From positions 73,485,244 to 73,549,243 of the forward strand of contig OX422215.1 in the NCBI GenBank assembly GCA_949130495.1: 64,000 bases of DNA. The letters run 5' to 3'. Each line of letters opens with the position of its first letter. Within the stretch, counting starts at the first letter, position 1. This DNA is from Sambucus nigra. Its lineage: Eukaryota; Streptophyta; Magnoliopsida; Dipsacales; Adoxaceae. The notes beneath the pieces are model-generated. The model worked only from the letters and a program-made list of their open reading frames with translations. It was not told where the DNA came from and did no database searches. Shown here in pieces: positions 1 through 10,564 of the stretch. Made by a program: the position numbers and the translations under genes.

Positions 1-2
1 AG

Positions 3-1487
3 TGGAGAGTTTGCATAGACTTCACTGACCTCAACAAAGCCTGCCCCAAGGATAGCTTCCCTCTTCCGAAAATAGACCAACTAGTAGACGCCACTGCAGC
101 TCACGAGCGAATGAGTTTCCTAGACGCATACTCAGGCTATCACCAGATTCCCCCGTATGCACCAGATCAGGATAAAACAGCGTTTATCACGACGGTTGGT
201 TTATACTGTTACAAGGTCATGCCTTTTGGGCTAAAAAATGCAGGGGCAACCTATCAGTGGCTGGTTACTAAAATGTTCAAGAATAAGATGGGAGACACGA
301 TGGAGGTCTACATCGACGACATGCTCGTCAAAAGAAAGGACAAGGAAAATCACCTCTTGGACCTGTCAAATACCTTCGAAATCCTCAGGAAGTACCGAAT
401 GAAACTCAACGCGAGCAAGTGTTCCTTCGGTGTCCAGTCAGGAAAGTTTCTTGGGTATTTGGTCAGCAAGCGTGGCATAGAGGCTAATCCGGACCAGATT
501 GATGCAATCAAAAGAGTGCAACCTCCTCGCACAATCCGCGATGTACAGAAGCTCACCGGAATGCTCGCTGCTCTAAACCGTTTCATTTCTAAATCCTCCG
601 AGAGATGCAAGCCCTTCTTCCAACTCCTAAAAGGCAGAAAAACAGTTGAATGGACCCCAGGTTGCTCTCAAGCATTAGACGAGCTCAAGTCCTACCTAAG
701 CTCCCCACCACTGCTTGTCATACCACAGCAAATGGACCCTTTGTACCTCTACCTCTCTGTATCCAGCCATACTATCAGCTCAGCGCTAATGTGTGAAGTT
801 ACAGGGATCCAACATCCAGTCTATTACGCGAGCAAAACCTTACTAGACACCGAGCAGCGCTACCTGCCATTGGAAAAGCTCGCATTCGCCCTAGTAATGT
901 CCTCGAGAAAACTGAAGCATTACTTCGAAGCTCACACGATCATTGTCCTTACATCACACCCCCTCAAGGTTGTCCTAAGGAAGGCGGATTTATCGGGCAG
1001 ACTGTCTAAATGGTCAGTCGAGCTCGGCCGGTTTGACATCCAATTTCAACCAAGGACAGCTATCAAGGGTCAAATCCTTGCTGACTTCATAGCTGAATTC
1101 ACAGGCGAAGAACCCTTCGACCAGCCTAAGCCAACAGAACAAAACAGCCAGGCTATAGGGGGAAGCTGGAAGCTATTCGTTGATGGAGCCTCCAACTCAA
1201 AGGGGGAAGGAGTAGGAATTGTTCTCATCACTCCAGAAAATGCAGTCCTCGAGCAAGGAATCAGGCTGGGATTTGCAGCCTCCAACAACGAAGCAGAATA
1301 CGAAGCCTTAATTGCAGGTCTCCAAAGGGCACAAACTCTAGGAGCAAAATATTTACAGGTATTCGGAGACTCGCAACTAGTTTCCAATCAGATAAGTGGA
1401 GACTACAACGCGAAGGATGGGAGGATGGCAGCCTACCTCTCCTTAGTAAGAAACTTAATGACGAACTTTGAAGAAATCAACATCTAA
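3..1487 (+). pseudogene. pol: Tat-A pol, part 1: reverse transcriptase, gypsy RNase H, archaeal-type RNase H
   Basis: The reading frame is open from the window edge at base 3, inside the RT finger region (W-R-V-C-I-D-F). The RT catalytic YIDD is at 309-320. RT is followed by the usual gypsy RNase H, recognisable by YYASKTL and the WSVELGRFDI and ADFIAEFT end motifs. A second RNase H starts near 1170 with LFVDGAS, then NEAEYEAL and GDSQL, which supply the catalytic D, E and D. Tat elements are known to have gained this second, archaeal-type RNase H. The frame is closed by TAA at 1485-1487, but the next codons continue the domain (KNSHVDALA, with the last acidic residue), so this is a single nonsense mutation rather than a true end. 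The protein would copy element RNA into DNA and remove the RNA strand. Confidence 0.9.
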
Positions 1488-2899
1488 CAATTTCCCAGGG
1501 GGAAGAACAGCCACGTTGACGCCTTGGCAGCCCTAAGCTCGGCAGTTGATTCCAGCCTTAAAAGAATAATCCCTATCGATTTCCTTAGCTGCCCGAGCAT
1601 TCACCCCAACTGCGAGCTGACAAAAGCGAAACAAATACTCCAATTGGAACCAGCCCCTAGCTGGATGGATCCCTTAAGAGACTATTTGAAGAACAGAACG
1701 CTCCCAGAGGATAAGAGGACTGCCCACCAGATAAGAGTCAAAGCTGCTCGCTTTCACTTATCCACGGGAGGCGACTTATATAAAAGATCTTTCTCCGACC
1801 CCTACCTTAGATGCGTCCACCCAGGCGACGTCAAGACAGTGCTTCACGAGCTTCACGAAGGAATCTGCGGGAGTCACGTCGGAGGAAGGTTTCTAGCCTT
1901 CCGAGCAATAAAGGAAGGTTACTGGTGGCCATATATGCAAAGGGACTCCGCAGTATATGTACGCAGATGCCTAAAATGCCAGCTTCACGCCCCCATGGTC
2001 CACCAGCCTGCCAGCGAATTAAAATCCCTGACCAGCCCCTGGCCTTTCGCCCAGTGGGGAATGGACATCGTGGGACCACTGCCCACCGCTGCCGGCAATC
2101 GCAAATACCTGTTGGTCGCAACTGATTACTTTACCAAGTGGATCGAGGCAGAACCACTGGCGAACATCCGAGATGCTGACATGATGAAGTTCATATGGAG
2201 AAATATAATCACTCGATTCGGGATCCCAGAACCATCATCACTGACAATGGAACACAGTTCGAGAGTGGCCCCTTTCAGAACTTCTGCGACCAACACGGGA
2301 TCAGGCACCACTTCATCTCGGTAGCTTATCCTCAAAGCAACGGACAAGCTGAGGCTTCCAACAAAACAGTGATCGCTGGGTTGAAGAAGCGGTTAGAGCG
2401 AGCAAAAGGCGCGTGGACAACCGAGCTACCACATGTCCTGTGGGCATACAGAACGACTCCTAGGCGAGCCACAGGTCAAACGCCATTCTCACTAGCATAT
2501 GATATGGAAGCGGTCATCCCATTAGAAGCAGGATTGCCTACAATGAGATCCGACCTTTTCGAGCAGGGTCAAAACGATCAGGCTTTGCTCGCTGAACTTG
2601 ACTTGGCCGACGAGCGCAGGGAACTTGCCCTAGTAAAACTAGTGAGCTATCAGCAACAGCTCGCGAAGCACTACAGCAAAAAGGTCAATCCAAGGAAATT
2701 CGAAGTTAGGGACTATGTCCTAAGAAAGGTCCTGGGCAACACAGTGAAGCCATTAGACGGTAAACTCGGCCCGAACTGGGAAGGACCTTATGAGATAATT
2801 AGAGACGATCTGCAAGGTGCCTATCATTTGAAAACGATGGAGGGCAGAGAGATACCACGAGCATGGAACGCAGCTAATCTCAAGAAATTCTACTTTTAG
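1488..2899 (+). pseudogene. pol: Tat-A pol, part 2: integrase
   Basis: This continues the frame of part 1 after its stop codon. An HHCC zinc-binding segment (HEGICGSH, then CLKCQ) comes first. The catalytic core follows, with the first Asp in WGMDIVGPLP. A one-base loss near 2226-2230 shifts the frame between RFGIP and RTIITDNG. The second Asp (TDNGTQF) and the catalytic Glu (NGQAEASN) are in the shifted frame, which stays open to TAG at 2897-2899. The C-terminal part has a GPYEI segment typical of gypsy integrases. All three catalytic residues are present, so only the frameshift and the upstream stop break the polyprotein. Confidence 0.88.
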
Positions 2900-3507
2900 G
2901 AGTTCTATTGTTAGATCTTTTATTGTACTCATTATGGGAAAAAGACAGTTTATTTCTCTATTCGCCAATGAAAATCTCTCAGTTGATCACTCTCTAAAAA
3001 GTAACAATTATATCTTATTGCACATCCTTTTCAAATCACAGGTATAATGGTTGACATAGCAGGGGAACACCCCTCCTCAGGTCATCGTCATGAAGCACGA
3101 CAGACCTCTTAGCATTGCCCATGGCAATATATGAAGCCCTACAGAGCATTCTTAGGCATCAAACCTACTTTGGTTAAACAAAACCCTGACCGGATGAAGA
3201 CATCCAATAACAGGTGTGTCCTCGCCAATTGCCCCACTTAGACCTAAGGGAGTGTGACGACACGACCTAAAAGGTAAAGAAAGGGCACAATGGTATTCTT
3301 AATACTGGACTGGGCGGACACTCACATGACAAGATAAAGATTGTGAAGCTGCAAAAATATAACAAAGATTGGATAAACACGTTTAGTCGACAAAATCGCC
3401 CAAAACTCAAACTTTCCATTAATCTTTTATATTTACAAATAATAATAGTACATGTTTAGTCGGCAAAAGCTCGCCCAAAGTATTTATAATTATTAAAAAA
3501 CAAAATA
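2900..3507. other. Tat-A spacer between pol and the antisense genes
   Basis: No coding sequence is recognisable on either strand. This is the sense-strand 3' untranslated part of Tat-A and also lies downstream of antisense gene 2. Unlike Tat-B and Tat-C, I see no clear tandem repeat here. Confidence 0.5.
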
Positions 3508-4404
3508 TCAAGAAGGTGGAAGCCTCCGAGCAAGGTAGTCAGCGGCCTTAGCTCTCCTCCCGTCATCAGGAGCAGGATCGAACTCCTCAACAACCTCATT
3601 CGCGTCCAACTCCAGTAGTCGCCGGGGAATAGCATCGATGGGAATCCATCGATCATCTCGCCCGAATGGATTGGGCATCAGAGTAGAGGGAGACACCTCG
3701 TGCCGGTACCACAATATCGAGTTCCTCGGGACCTGCAACTCTTTGAGAGCACTCAACCACCCCCTGATGAAGGAAATCTCCTCGAACTCTGATAATCTTG
3801 TGGGAGCATCCAGCCAGCCCTGATCATAGCCATCAGTCCACACTTGGCGAGTGCCCTTCTTGAATAGATGCCGCAGTCGGGTGACATCCCTCTGGAGCCC
3901 AGCAGCAGTTACGTAAGCTCGCCGAACATCGCCGTGCAGCTCCTCCATTTCCCTCTCACGCTGCTCCTCAACTTCTCTACTCCTACCCCGCGTACTCCTA
4001 CCAGTACGCGGGAGGGGAGGCCGAGCAGCTCGCGACGAGGAAGAGCCTTGTAGGACTGCCGAAGCGGTGCTCGACAAATGCTCCTTAAGCTTCGAGACCT
4101 CCCGCCTCAGGTCGTCATTCTCCCGCTGAAGAAACTCCACGACTTGATTGATCTCGGTGGCCTCCAGTAACTTTGCTCTCAACTCGCTAACTTCTTCTTG
4201 CGCTGAAGCTCCGATCTCTTCCATTTCCTGGAGCCTGTCCTTCAATTTGGCCACCAGCTCGGACTGATCCTTATATTTCTGGTTCCTTGACTTAGCAAAC
4301 CTGCAAAGCCTAGTAAAAGCCTGGCGAACTGCAGGGCTTGCATCAGGACCCAGAGTCCTACCTAATTGGGAGTTAACAGGAATATAGTCATCCACATCAA
4401 CCAA
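3508..4404 (-). CDS. Tat-A antisense gene 2 (coiled-coil protein, function unknown)
   Basis: An uninterrupted reading frame of 298 codons runs opposite to pol. The N-terminal half is heptad-rich (residues about 45-120, many Glu, Lys and Leu), suggesting a coiled coil. A short Arg/Gly/Ser-rich segment with STRGRSRE follows at about 140, then a second helical stretch. The C-terminal region contains FIRGWLSALKELQV. The frame has no ATG near its start. Its first codon, TTG at 4404, directly follows a pyrimidine-rich stretch ending in TTGTAG, a good splice acceptor, so the initiation codon may lie in an upstream exon. A homologue occupies the same place in Tat-B (48139-49409). Additional antisense genes are known in Tat elements, but their role is not. 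An alternative is that this is the last exon of the neighbouring antisense gene 1. Confidence 0.65.
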   Translation of the reverse strand: MVDVDDYIPVNSQLGRTLGPDASPAVRQAFTRLCRFAKSRNQKYKDQSELVAKLKDRLQEMEEIGASAQEEVSELRAKLLEATEINQVVEFLQRENDDLRREVSKLKEHLSSTASAVLQGSSSSRAARPPLPRTGRSTRGRSREVEEQREREMEELHGDVRRAYVTAAGLQRDVTRLRHLFKKGTRQVWTDGYDQGWLDAPTRLSEFEEISFIRGWLSALKELQVPRNSILWYRHEVSPSTLMPNPFGRDDRWIPIDAIPRRLLELDANEVVEEFDPAPDDGRRAKAADYLARRLPPS

Positions 4405-4522
4405 CTACAAGTAAAAGAACGAGAAAAGAAAGGGATCAGCATAAACAAAAATCAAGTCTTTTCATTGATAATGAGCGAGGTTACATCAGATCAAAAAAGG
4501 GAAAAGTTGCAAAGAATCCCTA

Positions 4523-6625
4523 TCACTTAGCAACCTCGGTGGATGGACCCTTGTCTTTATCAGCATCAGCAGGGGCATTACCCCCTGCAGGGGTATCCAC
4601 TGCCTCCTCGACCAAGGGAGCGTCAGAAGGAGTCGCCCGAGAAACAGGATTGGTGCCTTCAGCAGTTGGGGCTGGGTCCTCATCCACGACCGGCTTTGGC
4701 CCTGGATCATGCTCGTCAAAGAGTGGGGATGCAACATCCACCCCAGCGGCCACGAGGGCCTTGTTCCACCCTTTCTTGAAGTTCAGACGGCTAATATAGC
4801 CTATCTGAACCTCGGCGTCTTCATACGCAGCAGCCCAGTCAGAATTGTACGAATCTTCTTTAAGAGTGACTGCCTGGGCTTTCTCCGCCTCCAGCTGCTC
4901 GGCAAGAACCCTGTTCTTCTCCACAAAGTCCAGCTTGCTCGAGCAGACCTGATCATACGACTTTCTCAGCTCGCCGAGCTCCCTGACAGCATTATCTCTC
5001 TCGCGAGCAGAATTAGCAAGGGCTGAGGCAGATGAAGCTCGAGCCGCATCAGCAGCCTTCAGATCGGCCTCCAGCTGAGAACCCCTGGCCACCAGAGTAG
5101 ACTTATACTGCTCCAGCTCACTGTTCCTTCTCAACGGCTCGTCGCGAGAGCGATAGAGCACAGCAAAGTCAGTCACAAACTGCAAAAAACAAAGAAAGGA
5201 TCAGAAAGAATAAACCATCAAAATGGATTAAAAGAAGTTGAAAATTAGAAAAGGAACCTTACCAAGGCAAGCCTCTGGCTAGCTTGCAAAGCCAGTTAAT
5301 CAGACACTGACGCCCTCTCACGATCTGCAGGGAGGACTGCCCTCTCAAGCAGCGCAGGGGCGAGCTGAGGAGAGGTGGCCACCGAAGCCCCCTCAGGCAA
5401 AGCAGATACTGGGACCAAGGCTTGACCAGTTTTGGTCCTCAGTTCCATCTTCCTCCTCTCCTCCTCCTTTTCTTTCTCCCTCGTCTTTCTCTCTTCCACC
5501 TTCTTCCTCTCCTCCTCCTTTTTCTTCTCCCTCTCCTTCGCCTGCTCCTCCTCTCTCTTCTTCTTCTCTTGCTCTTGAGAGGAAGGCCGAGAACCAGTAG
5601 CTATGGCCCCGGAGACAGTCTTCGATTTCTTGGACCTCTGTGCAAGAAGCACATCATCATCATCATCATCTCGGATTAAATTCTTCCTGGGAGGCATTTC
5701 TTCACCCGAATTGCTGGTAGTACTCGAAGAACTGCTACTATCAGCACTGCCTCCCCCCAAATTAATCACAACACCTGCAGTCTCACTCTCCGAGCTGCTC
5801 TCTTCTTCGTCCTATTGGATGGGCTCAGCAGAAATCTCTTCGGAAGAGTCAAAGTCCGGAACAGTATCCACAGGTCGGGCTATGAAGCTGGAGCCTGTGT
5901 TCTTGTATTCAAGCAGAAAAGCAGCAGATCTAGGATGCTCGCCGTCACCCAAGGGTTCCCTGATGTTCCAAGCTTTCACCAGTTCCGAGATACGAACCTC
6001 GCTGAGAGCAGGCTCCAAGTTCTTTATCTTCGCTGTAAAAGAAAAAGCAAGGAGAAGTTAGAAAAATCACAAAGTCAGCAAAGGTTGAAATAATAATCTG
6101 GCATCTACCTATATATTCTTCCCCATAAAAAGGAACAGTGAACCTCTCAGACCTCGACCCTTCAAATTGGGGGGAAAGTTGCGAATTCCTGACAAGAAAA
6201 CCTTCTTGCCAGTAGTCCTTATGGGAATCAGGTAGATTTACTACCAATACCCTATCAGGGCTCCTAGCCTTAAGGTACAGAACACCTGAACTCGTTCGAG
6301 AAAAGGAGTAACAAAAACAGACCTCGGCAAGCCCTAACTTTGTGCCATACAACTGATTTATCCTATGCACGCCGTTCACTATTTTCCATACGTTAGGCGA
6401 ACATTGTGCAGGCACAATACTGAAGTAGCTAAAGAAGTGCAGAAACAGATCATTGGGAGGGAAGGTAAGTCCCCCCTGGGAGAGCAACAGGACGTGAATC
6501 CAATGTGCATCCTCTATATCCCTAACGTTCCTAGGAGGCGAGGCACAACACTCAATCTCTACCCACTCAGGAATACTATAGAATTTTCTAAACTCAGCCA
6601 CTGACCTATTTCCAATCTTCGCCAT
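4523..6625 (-). pseudogene. Tat-A antisense gene 1, three exons, with two nonsense codons
   Basis: Three exons on the strand opposite to pol are joined by introns with canonical ends. Exon 1 is 6625-6109, choosing the ATG of MAKIGNRSV; an in-frame start 10 codons upstream is possible. Intron 1 is 6108-6033 (76 bp, GTAGATGC to TTTTACAG). Exon 2 is 6032-5263. Intron 2 is 5262-5180 (83 bp, GTAAGG to TTTTGCAG, phase 0). Exon 3 is 5179-4523, ending in TGA. Exon 1 looks like the plant family Pfam calls putative gypsy-type transposon (Transposase_28), recalled rather than searched. Exon 2 holds Ser/Asp-rich and Lys/Glu-rich low-complexity stretches, and exon 3 is a coiled coil followed by FKKGWNKALVAAGV. 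In-frame TAG (5812-5814) and TAA (5296-5298) in exon 2 break the gene. Tat-B carries a homologue with intron 2 at the same site and phase. Confidence 0.72.
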
Positions 6626-6960
6626 TGGAAAAATACAAGAAAAACTACAAACCAAAGAGAAAATGCAAAAATCACGAGAGACTTACAAGACAGAAGATCA
6701 GGTCAAATGGCGAAGAAGCAACGAAAGTTGAAATCGAAAACAGAAGGTACTAAGCGTAAGAGCTCTCAGAAGATGGAAGATTGCTGGAAAAGCCTGAAGC
6801 GACAAAAAGAAATGCGACTTATTCCAACGATCCTTCAAGTCTAATCATTGCGCACGGATAGCGAAGCGGGTGCCGCCAAAGTAACTTCACAGTTTTCAAA
6901 GAAATCAACCATAATAGCTGATTATTTAAATTCATTGGACCTGTAAAGATGACCCAACAA
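6626..6960. other. Tat-A spacer between antisense gene 1 and the 3' LTR
   Basis: There is no coding sequence. This interval is upstream of the antisense gene 1 start and next to the polypurine tract, so it is the natural place for an antisense promoter, unless the 3' LTR supplies it. I did not see a convincing TATA box. Confidence 0.35.
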
Positions 6961-6973
6961 ATTTAGGGGCAAT
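6961..6973 (+). promoter_or_regulatory. Tat-A polypurine tract
   Basis: The purine-rich stretch ATTTAGGGGCAAT sits directly before the TGTGG start of the 3' LTR, as expected for the plus-strand primer. Confidence 0.6.
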
Positions 6974-7391
6974 TGTGGGTACCCTGAATTTAGCACCATA
7001 GGCCTGGACGAGTAGCCTCTCCCTAGCGGCCCAAAGCCGAGGCCCATCACCTTCGTATTAATCCAATTACCCCACGATCCCATGAAGAGAAGTTGTGGGG
7101 AAACACGATTCCATGTAGGGGAGATGGCTAATAAGGAGGAACCCATCACCCCCACTACTCCAACACATACATGTATAAATAAAACCCTAAGTCCGGGGCA
7201 GAGGACAAGTTGTATTCTCTGTACTTATTCTTCAGAATATAGAGAAATAACACTGACTGAACCACCATGGACGTAGGCACTTCTTTGCTGAACCACGTAC
7301 TCCCGTTGTTATGTGATTGGCTTTTTATTTGTCTTTTCTTGGTTGCTACCTCTTTCATATTTATTTGTGTTGCATAATAATTGTCACCACA
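6974..7391 (+). repeat. Tat-A 3' LTR
   Basis: It begins TGTGG and ends CCACA, a perfect 5-bp inverted end pair, and is 418 bp long. A TATA box (TGTATAAATA) lies near 7173. About 95 bp further on is the GGACGTAGGCA ... GAACCACGTA motif seen in the LTRs of the other Tat elements here. The 5' LTR and left target duplication are outside the window. Confidence 0.75.
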
Positions 7392-8635
7392 TGTGGTTAA
7401 AGGTCCTAAATCCAAACGTAAACGTGATGGGGAAGTCACATCTAAGCAAAGAAATAAGTTGAAAGGCAAATGCTACAATTGCGAAAAATCGATCAAATGA
7501 GTGTAGCAAATCAAAGAACACTAAAAAGAACAATGCTCAAGCAAATGTGATGGAGGGTGAGAATATTTTAATTGGTATCGCAAACATAAATCTTTATGTT
7601 TTTGTCTCTGAATGCAAATTGGTAGGAAATACCAAGGAATGGTGGGTGGACAATGGGGCTACACGCCACATTTGCGCAAACAAATGGATGTTTACTATTT
7701 ATGAGAAAGGAAAGATCATTCTGAAAATGACTTCGAGAAAGGAACTTACTCCTAACAATGTGTTACACGTGTCTGACATCCGTAAAAATCTGATTTTCGG
7801 ATCACTTTTAAGCAAGAATGGGTTCAAACTTGTGTTTGTTTCCGATAAGTTTGTGTCGTCCAAATATGATGTGTATGTGAAAAAGGGATACCTGTCTGAG
7901 GGGCTCTTTAAAATGAATGTAATGACATTAATGCCCAAGGCATACCCAATGGATGAAATTCCTAGTTCTACTTATTTTAATGAGTCATCTAATATTTGGC
8001 ATGCTAGATTAGGACATGTTAATTTTGATACCTTGCGTAGATTAATTAACTTGGAATTTTTGCCAAAATTTAATATTGATAAAAATCATAAATGTGATAT
8101 TTGAATGGAATCAAAATTAGCTAGATTACTTTTTCATTCTATTGAAAGGATCACTAAAGCATTAGATTTAATTCACGCGGATATTTGTGATTTAAAGTTT
8201 GTACAAACTAGAGGTGGAAAAAAGTATTTTATTACTTTTATTGATGATTGCAAAAAATATTCCTATGTATATTTATTACATAGTAAACATGAGGCTATTG
8301 ATGCATTTAAACAATATAAAAATGAAGTTGAGAATCAATTAAGTAAAAAGATAACGGCTATAAGGAGTGATAGCGGAGGTGAATATGAATCTCCTTTCGA
8401 GGAATTTTGTTCTGAACATGAAATTATTCATCAAACCACCGCTCCTTATTCTCCTCAATTAAATGGTATTTTTGAACGCAAAAATCGTACATTGAAGGAG
8501 ATGATGAACTCTATGTTGATAAGTTCAGGAGACCCCCAGAACATGGGGGAAGTCTTATCATCCTCTAATTATATTCTTAACAAAGTCCCACACAAGAAAA
8601 CTCACAAGACGTCGTATGAGTTATGGAAAGGTTGA
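7392..8635 (+). pseudogene. gag-pol: copia-1 gag C-terminus, protease, pre-integrase domain and integrase
   Basis: A broken zinc knuckle (KCYNCEKS, then a stop) near 7470-7500 marks the end of gag. The protease follows with WWVDNGATRHIC, in which the usual D-S/T-G is D-N-G. The GAG-pre-integrase segment (WHARLGHVNFDTLRRL) runs to TGA at 8102-8104, and the same frame reopens at 8105 as integrase. Integrase catalytic residues are visible as HADICDL (Asp), RSDSGGEY (Asp) and [11 protein letters not shown] (Glu), with FITFIDD between. The frame closes at 8633-8635 after YELWKG, where family members normally continue. The in-frame TGA and this second stop make it a pseudogene. Confidence 0.85.
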
Positions 8636-10564
8636 AGACCTTGCTATATATATACGAGTGTGGGGGTGCTTAAACAAAGTGATGGTTCCTAAACCTAAAA
8701 AGGTAAAAATATGACCAAAGATCGTTGACTTCGTGTTCAACAGTTATGACATAAATAGCAGTGCATATCGTTTCTTTTGTAAATCTGAGATTCCGAATAT
8801 TCATGTTAATACGATTATTGAATCGAGGGACGCTTCATTTTTTGACAACGAGTTTCCATATAACATAACCCAGAATCTGTTCCTTCTAAAAGGACAAATC
8901 AAGCTACTACAAATGATATTCATCAACCTATTGAATCAATAGAGAATAAACTATGATGTAGTAAAAGGGCAAGGACCTCGACTTCCTTTGATCTGAATTT
9001 TCTAACATATTTGCTAGAAAATGAACCGCAATCGTAAAAAGAAGCGATATTCTCACCCAATGCTTCTAATTGGAAAGAAGCAATTAATAGCAAAATTGAA
9101 TCCATTTTGCAAGTTCATACATGGGATTTAATGGATCTTCCACCAGGTTGACAATCGTTGGGTTACAAATGGATCTTCAAAAAGAAATTGAAGGTCGATG
9201 GACCAATTGATAATTATAAATCAAGACTTGTAGCTAAAGGATATAGACAAAAGGAAGGGTAGGATTACTTCAACATATACTCACTAGTAACGAGAATTAC
9301 GTCCATTCGAATGGCAATAGCAATAGATTCTATTAATGGACTTGAAATACATCACATGGATGTAAAAAATACATTCTTAAACGGTGAACTAGATGTGGAA
9401 ATTTATATGGATCAACCTGAAGGGTTCAGGTCTTCCGGACAAGAAGGGAAAGTATGTAAGCTTATAAAATCACTTTACAAATTAAAACAAGCACTTAAGC
9501 AATGGTATGAAAATTTTGATAATGAAATGTTATCAAATGATTTCAAAATTAATGAGTGCGCTAAATGTGTATACTTTAAATGTTCAAAATGGATAAGTCA
9601 TTGTATGCCTCTATGTTGATGATATGCTTATCATGGGTAGTAGCCTAGAAATTGTCAAAACTACAAAATAAATGTTGAGTATTCGATTTGACATGAAAGA
9701 TTTAGGTATCCCTGATGTTATATTAGGAATTAAAATTTCTAAAACATCAGATGGACTTATATTATATCAATCCCATTACACAGATAAAGTACTTAAAAAA
9801 TTCAAAAAGTGTGATATTAGTCCCACTAAGACACCTGTACATGTAAATTTACATCTAGCAAGAAATAATAGTGAACGAATATCTCAAATAAAATACTCTC
9901 GTATTATCGACAGTTTAATGTATATCATGAGCAGTACACGATCGGACATAGCATACTCGGTAAGTAAGCTAGGTCGATATACGAGTAATCGAGAGAGAGA
10001 TCACTGGATGGAAATACTAAGAGTTTGGAATTATTTTAAATATACTCAAAACTATGGACTGCACTATTTAAGATATCCCGTTGTACTTGAAGGACATTGC
10101 GATGCAAATTGGATATCCAATAAAAAGGACTATAAGTCTACGAGTTGGTATGTGTTTACCCTTAGAGGTGCAGCCGTATCTTAGAAATCCTAAAAAAAAG
10201 TGCATTTCTAGATCGACAATGGAATCAGAATTCATTGCATTAGACAAAGTTGGAGAAGAAACCGAATGGCTTCTAAACTTCTCAAAGGATGTTCCTAATT
10301 GGACGAAACTTGTGCCCGCAATTGTATACATTGTGATAGTCAATCGGCGATTGAAATGGTACAGAATCACATGTATAACGGAAAGTCACGACATATATTT
10401 ATCGTCGACATAATATCGTTAAACAACTTCTCTCAAACGGAATTATCTCAATTGACTGTGTAAAGTCAAGAGATAATGTAATGGATCCACTAACTAAAGG
10501 TTTAAACCGAGAGCAAGTCGAAAGATCATCTAGAGGAATGGGTATAAAGCCTATAAATAAATAA
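8636..10564 (+). pseudogene. pol: copia-1 reverse transcriptase and RNase H, degenerate
   Basis: Pieces are spread over all three frames. SSAYRFFCKSEIP (about 8756-8800) belongs to the integrase-RT linker. YKWIFKKKLKVDG and LVAKGY (about 9160-9240) open RT. HHMDVKNTFLNGELDVEIYM and LYKLKQALKQW (9340-9500) are RT core motifs. The YVDDML active site is near 9613, just after a frameshift. FDMKDLG through GLHYLRYP (9690-10080) completes RT. RNase H has CDANW (about 10099), SRSTMESEFIAL (about 10210) and CDSQSA (about 10330). The last frame ends NREQVERSSRGMGIKPINK with TAA at 10562-10564. At least five frameshifts or stops are needed to explain it. Confidence 0.85.

Larger units (their letters stand above)
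1..7391 (+). mobile_element. Tat-lineage Ty3/gypsy retrotransposon Tat-A (5' end outside window)
   Basis: The visible order is RT, RNase H, a second RNase H, integrase, a non-coding spacer, two genes on the opposite strand, a polypurine tract and a 3' LTR. Two RNase H domains in a row, plus extra antisense genes between pol and the 3' LTR, are known marks of the plant Tat lineage. The element ends at 7391, and on the right the sequence passes directly into a copia gag fragment. I therefore infer that it inserted into that copia element, whose 5' half should lie left of the window. Pol damage is light: one stop codon and one frameshift. Confidence 0.85.

Noticed and set aside
4539..5026. Plus-strand open frames opposite antisense gene 1 exon 3
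   Set aside because: No recognisable domain; they mirror a real exon with a clear homologue in Tat-B.
5422..6061. Leu- and Ser-rich open frames on the plus strand
   Set aside because: They are shadows of the Lys/Glu-rich low-complexity exon 2 of the antisense gene; composition and lack of any domain explain them.
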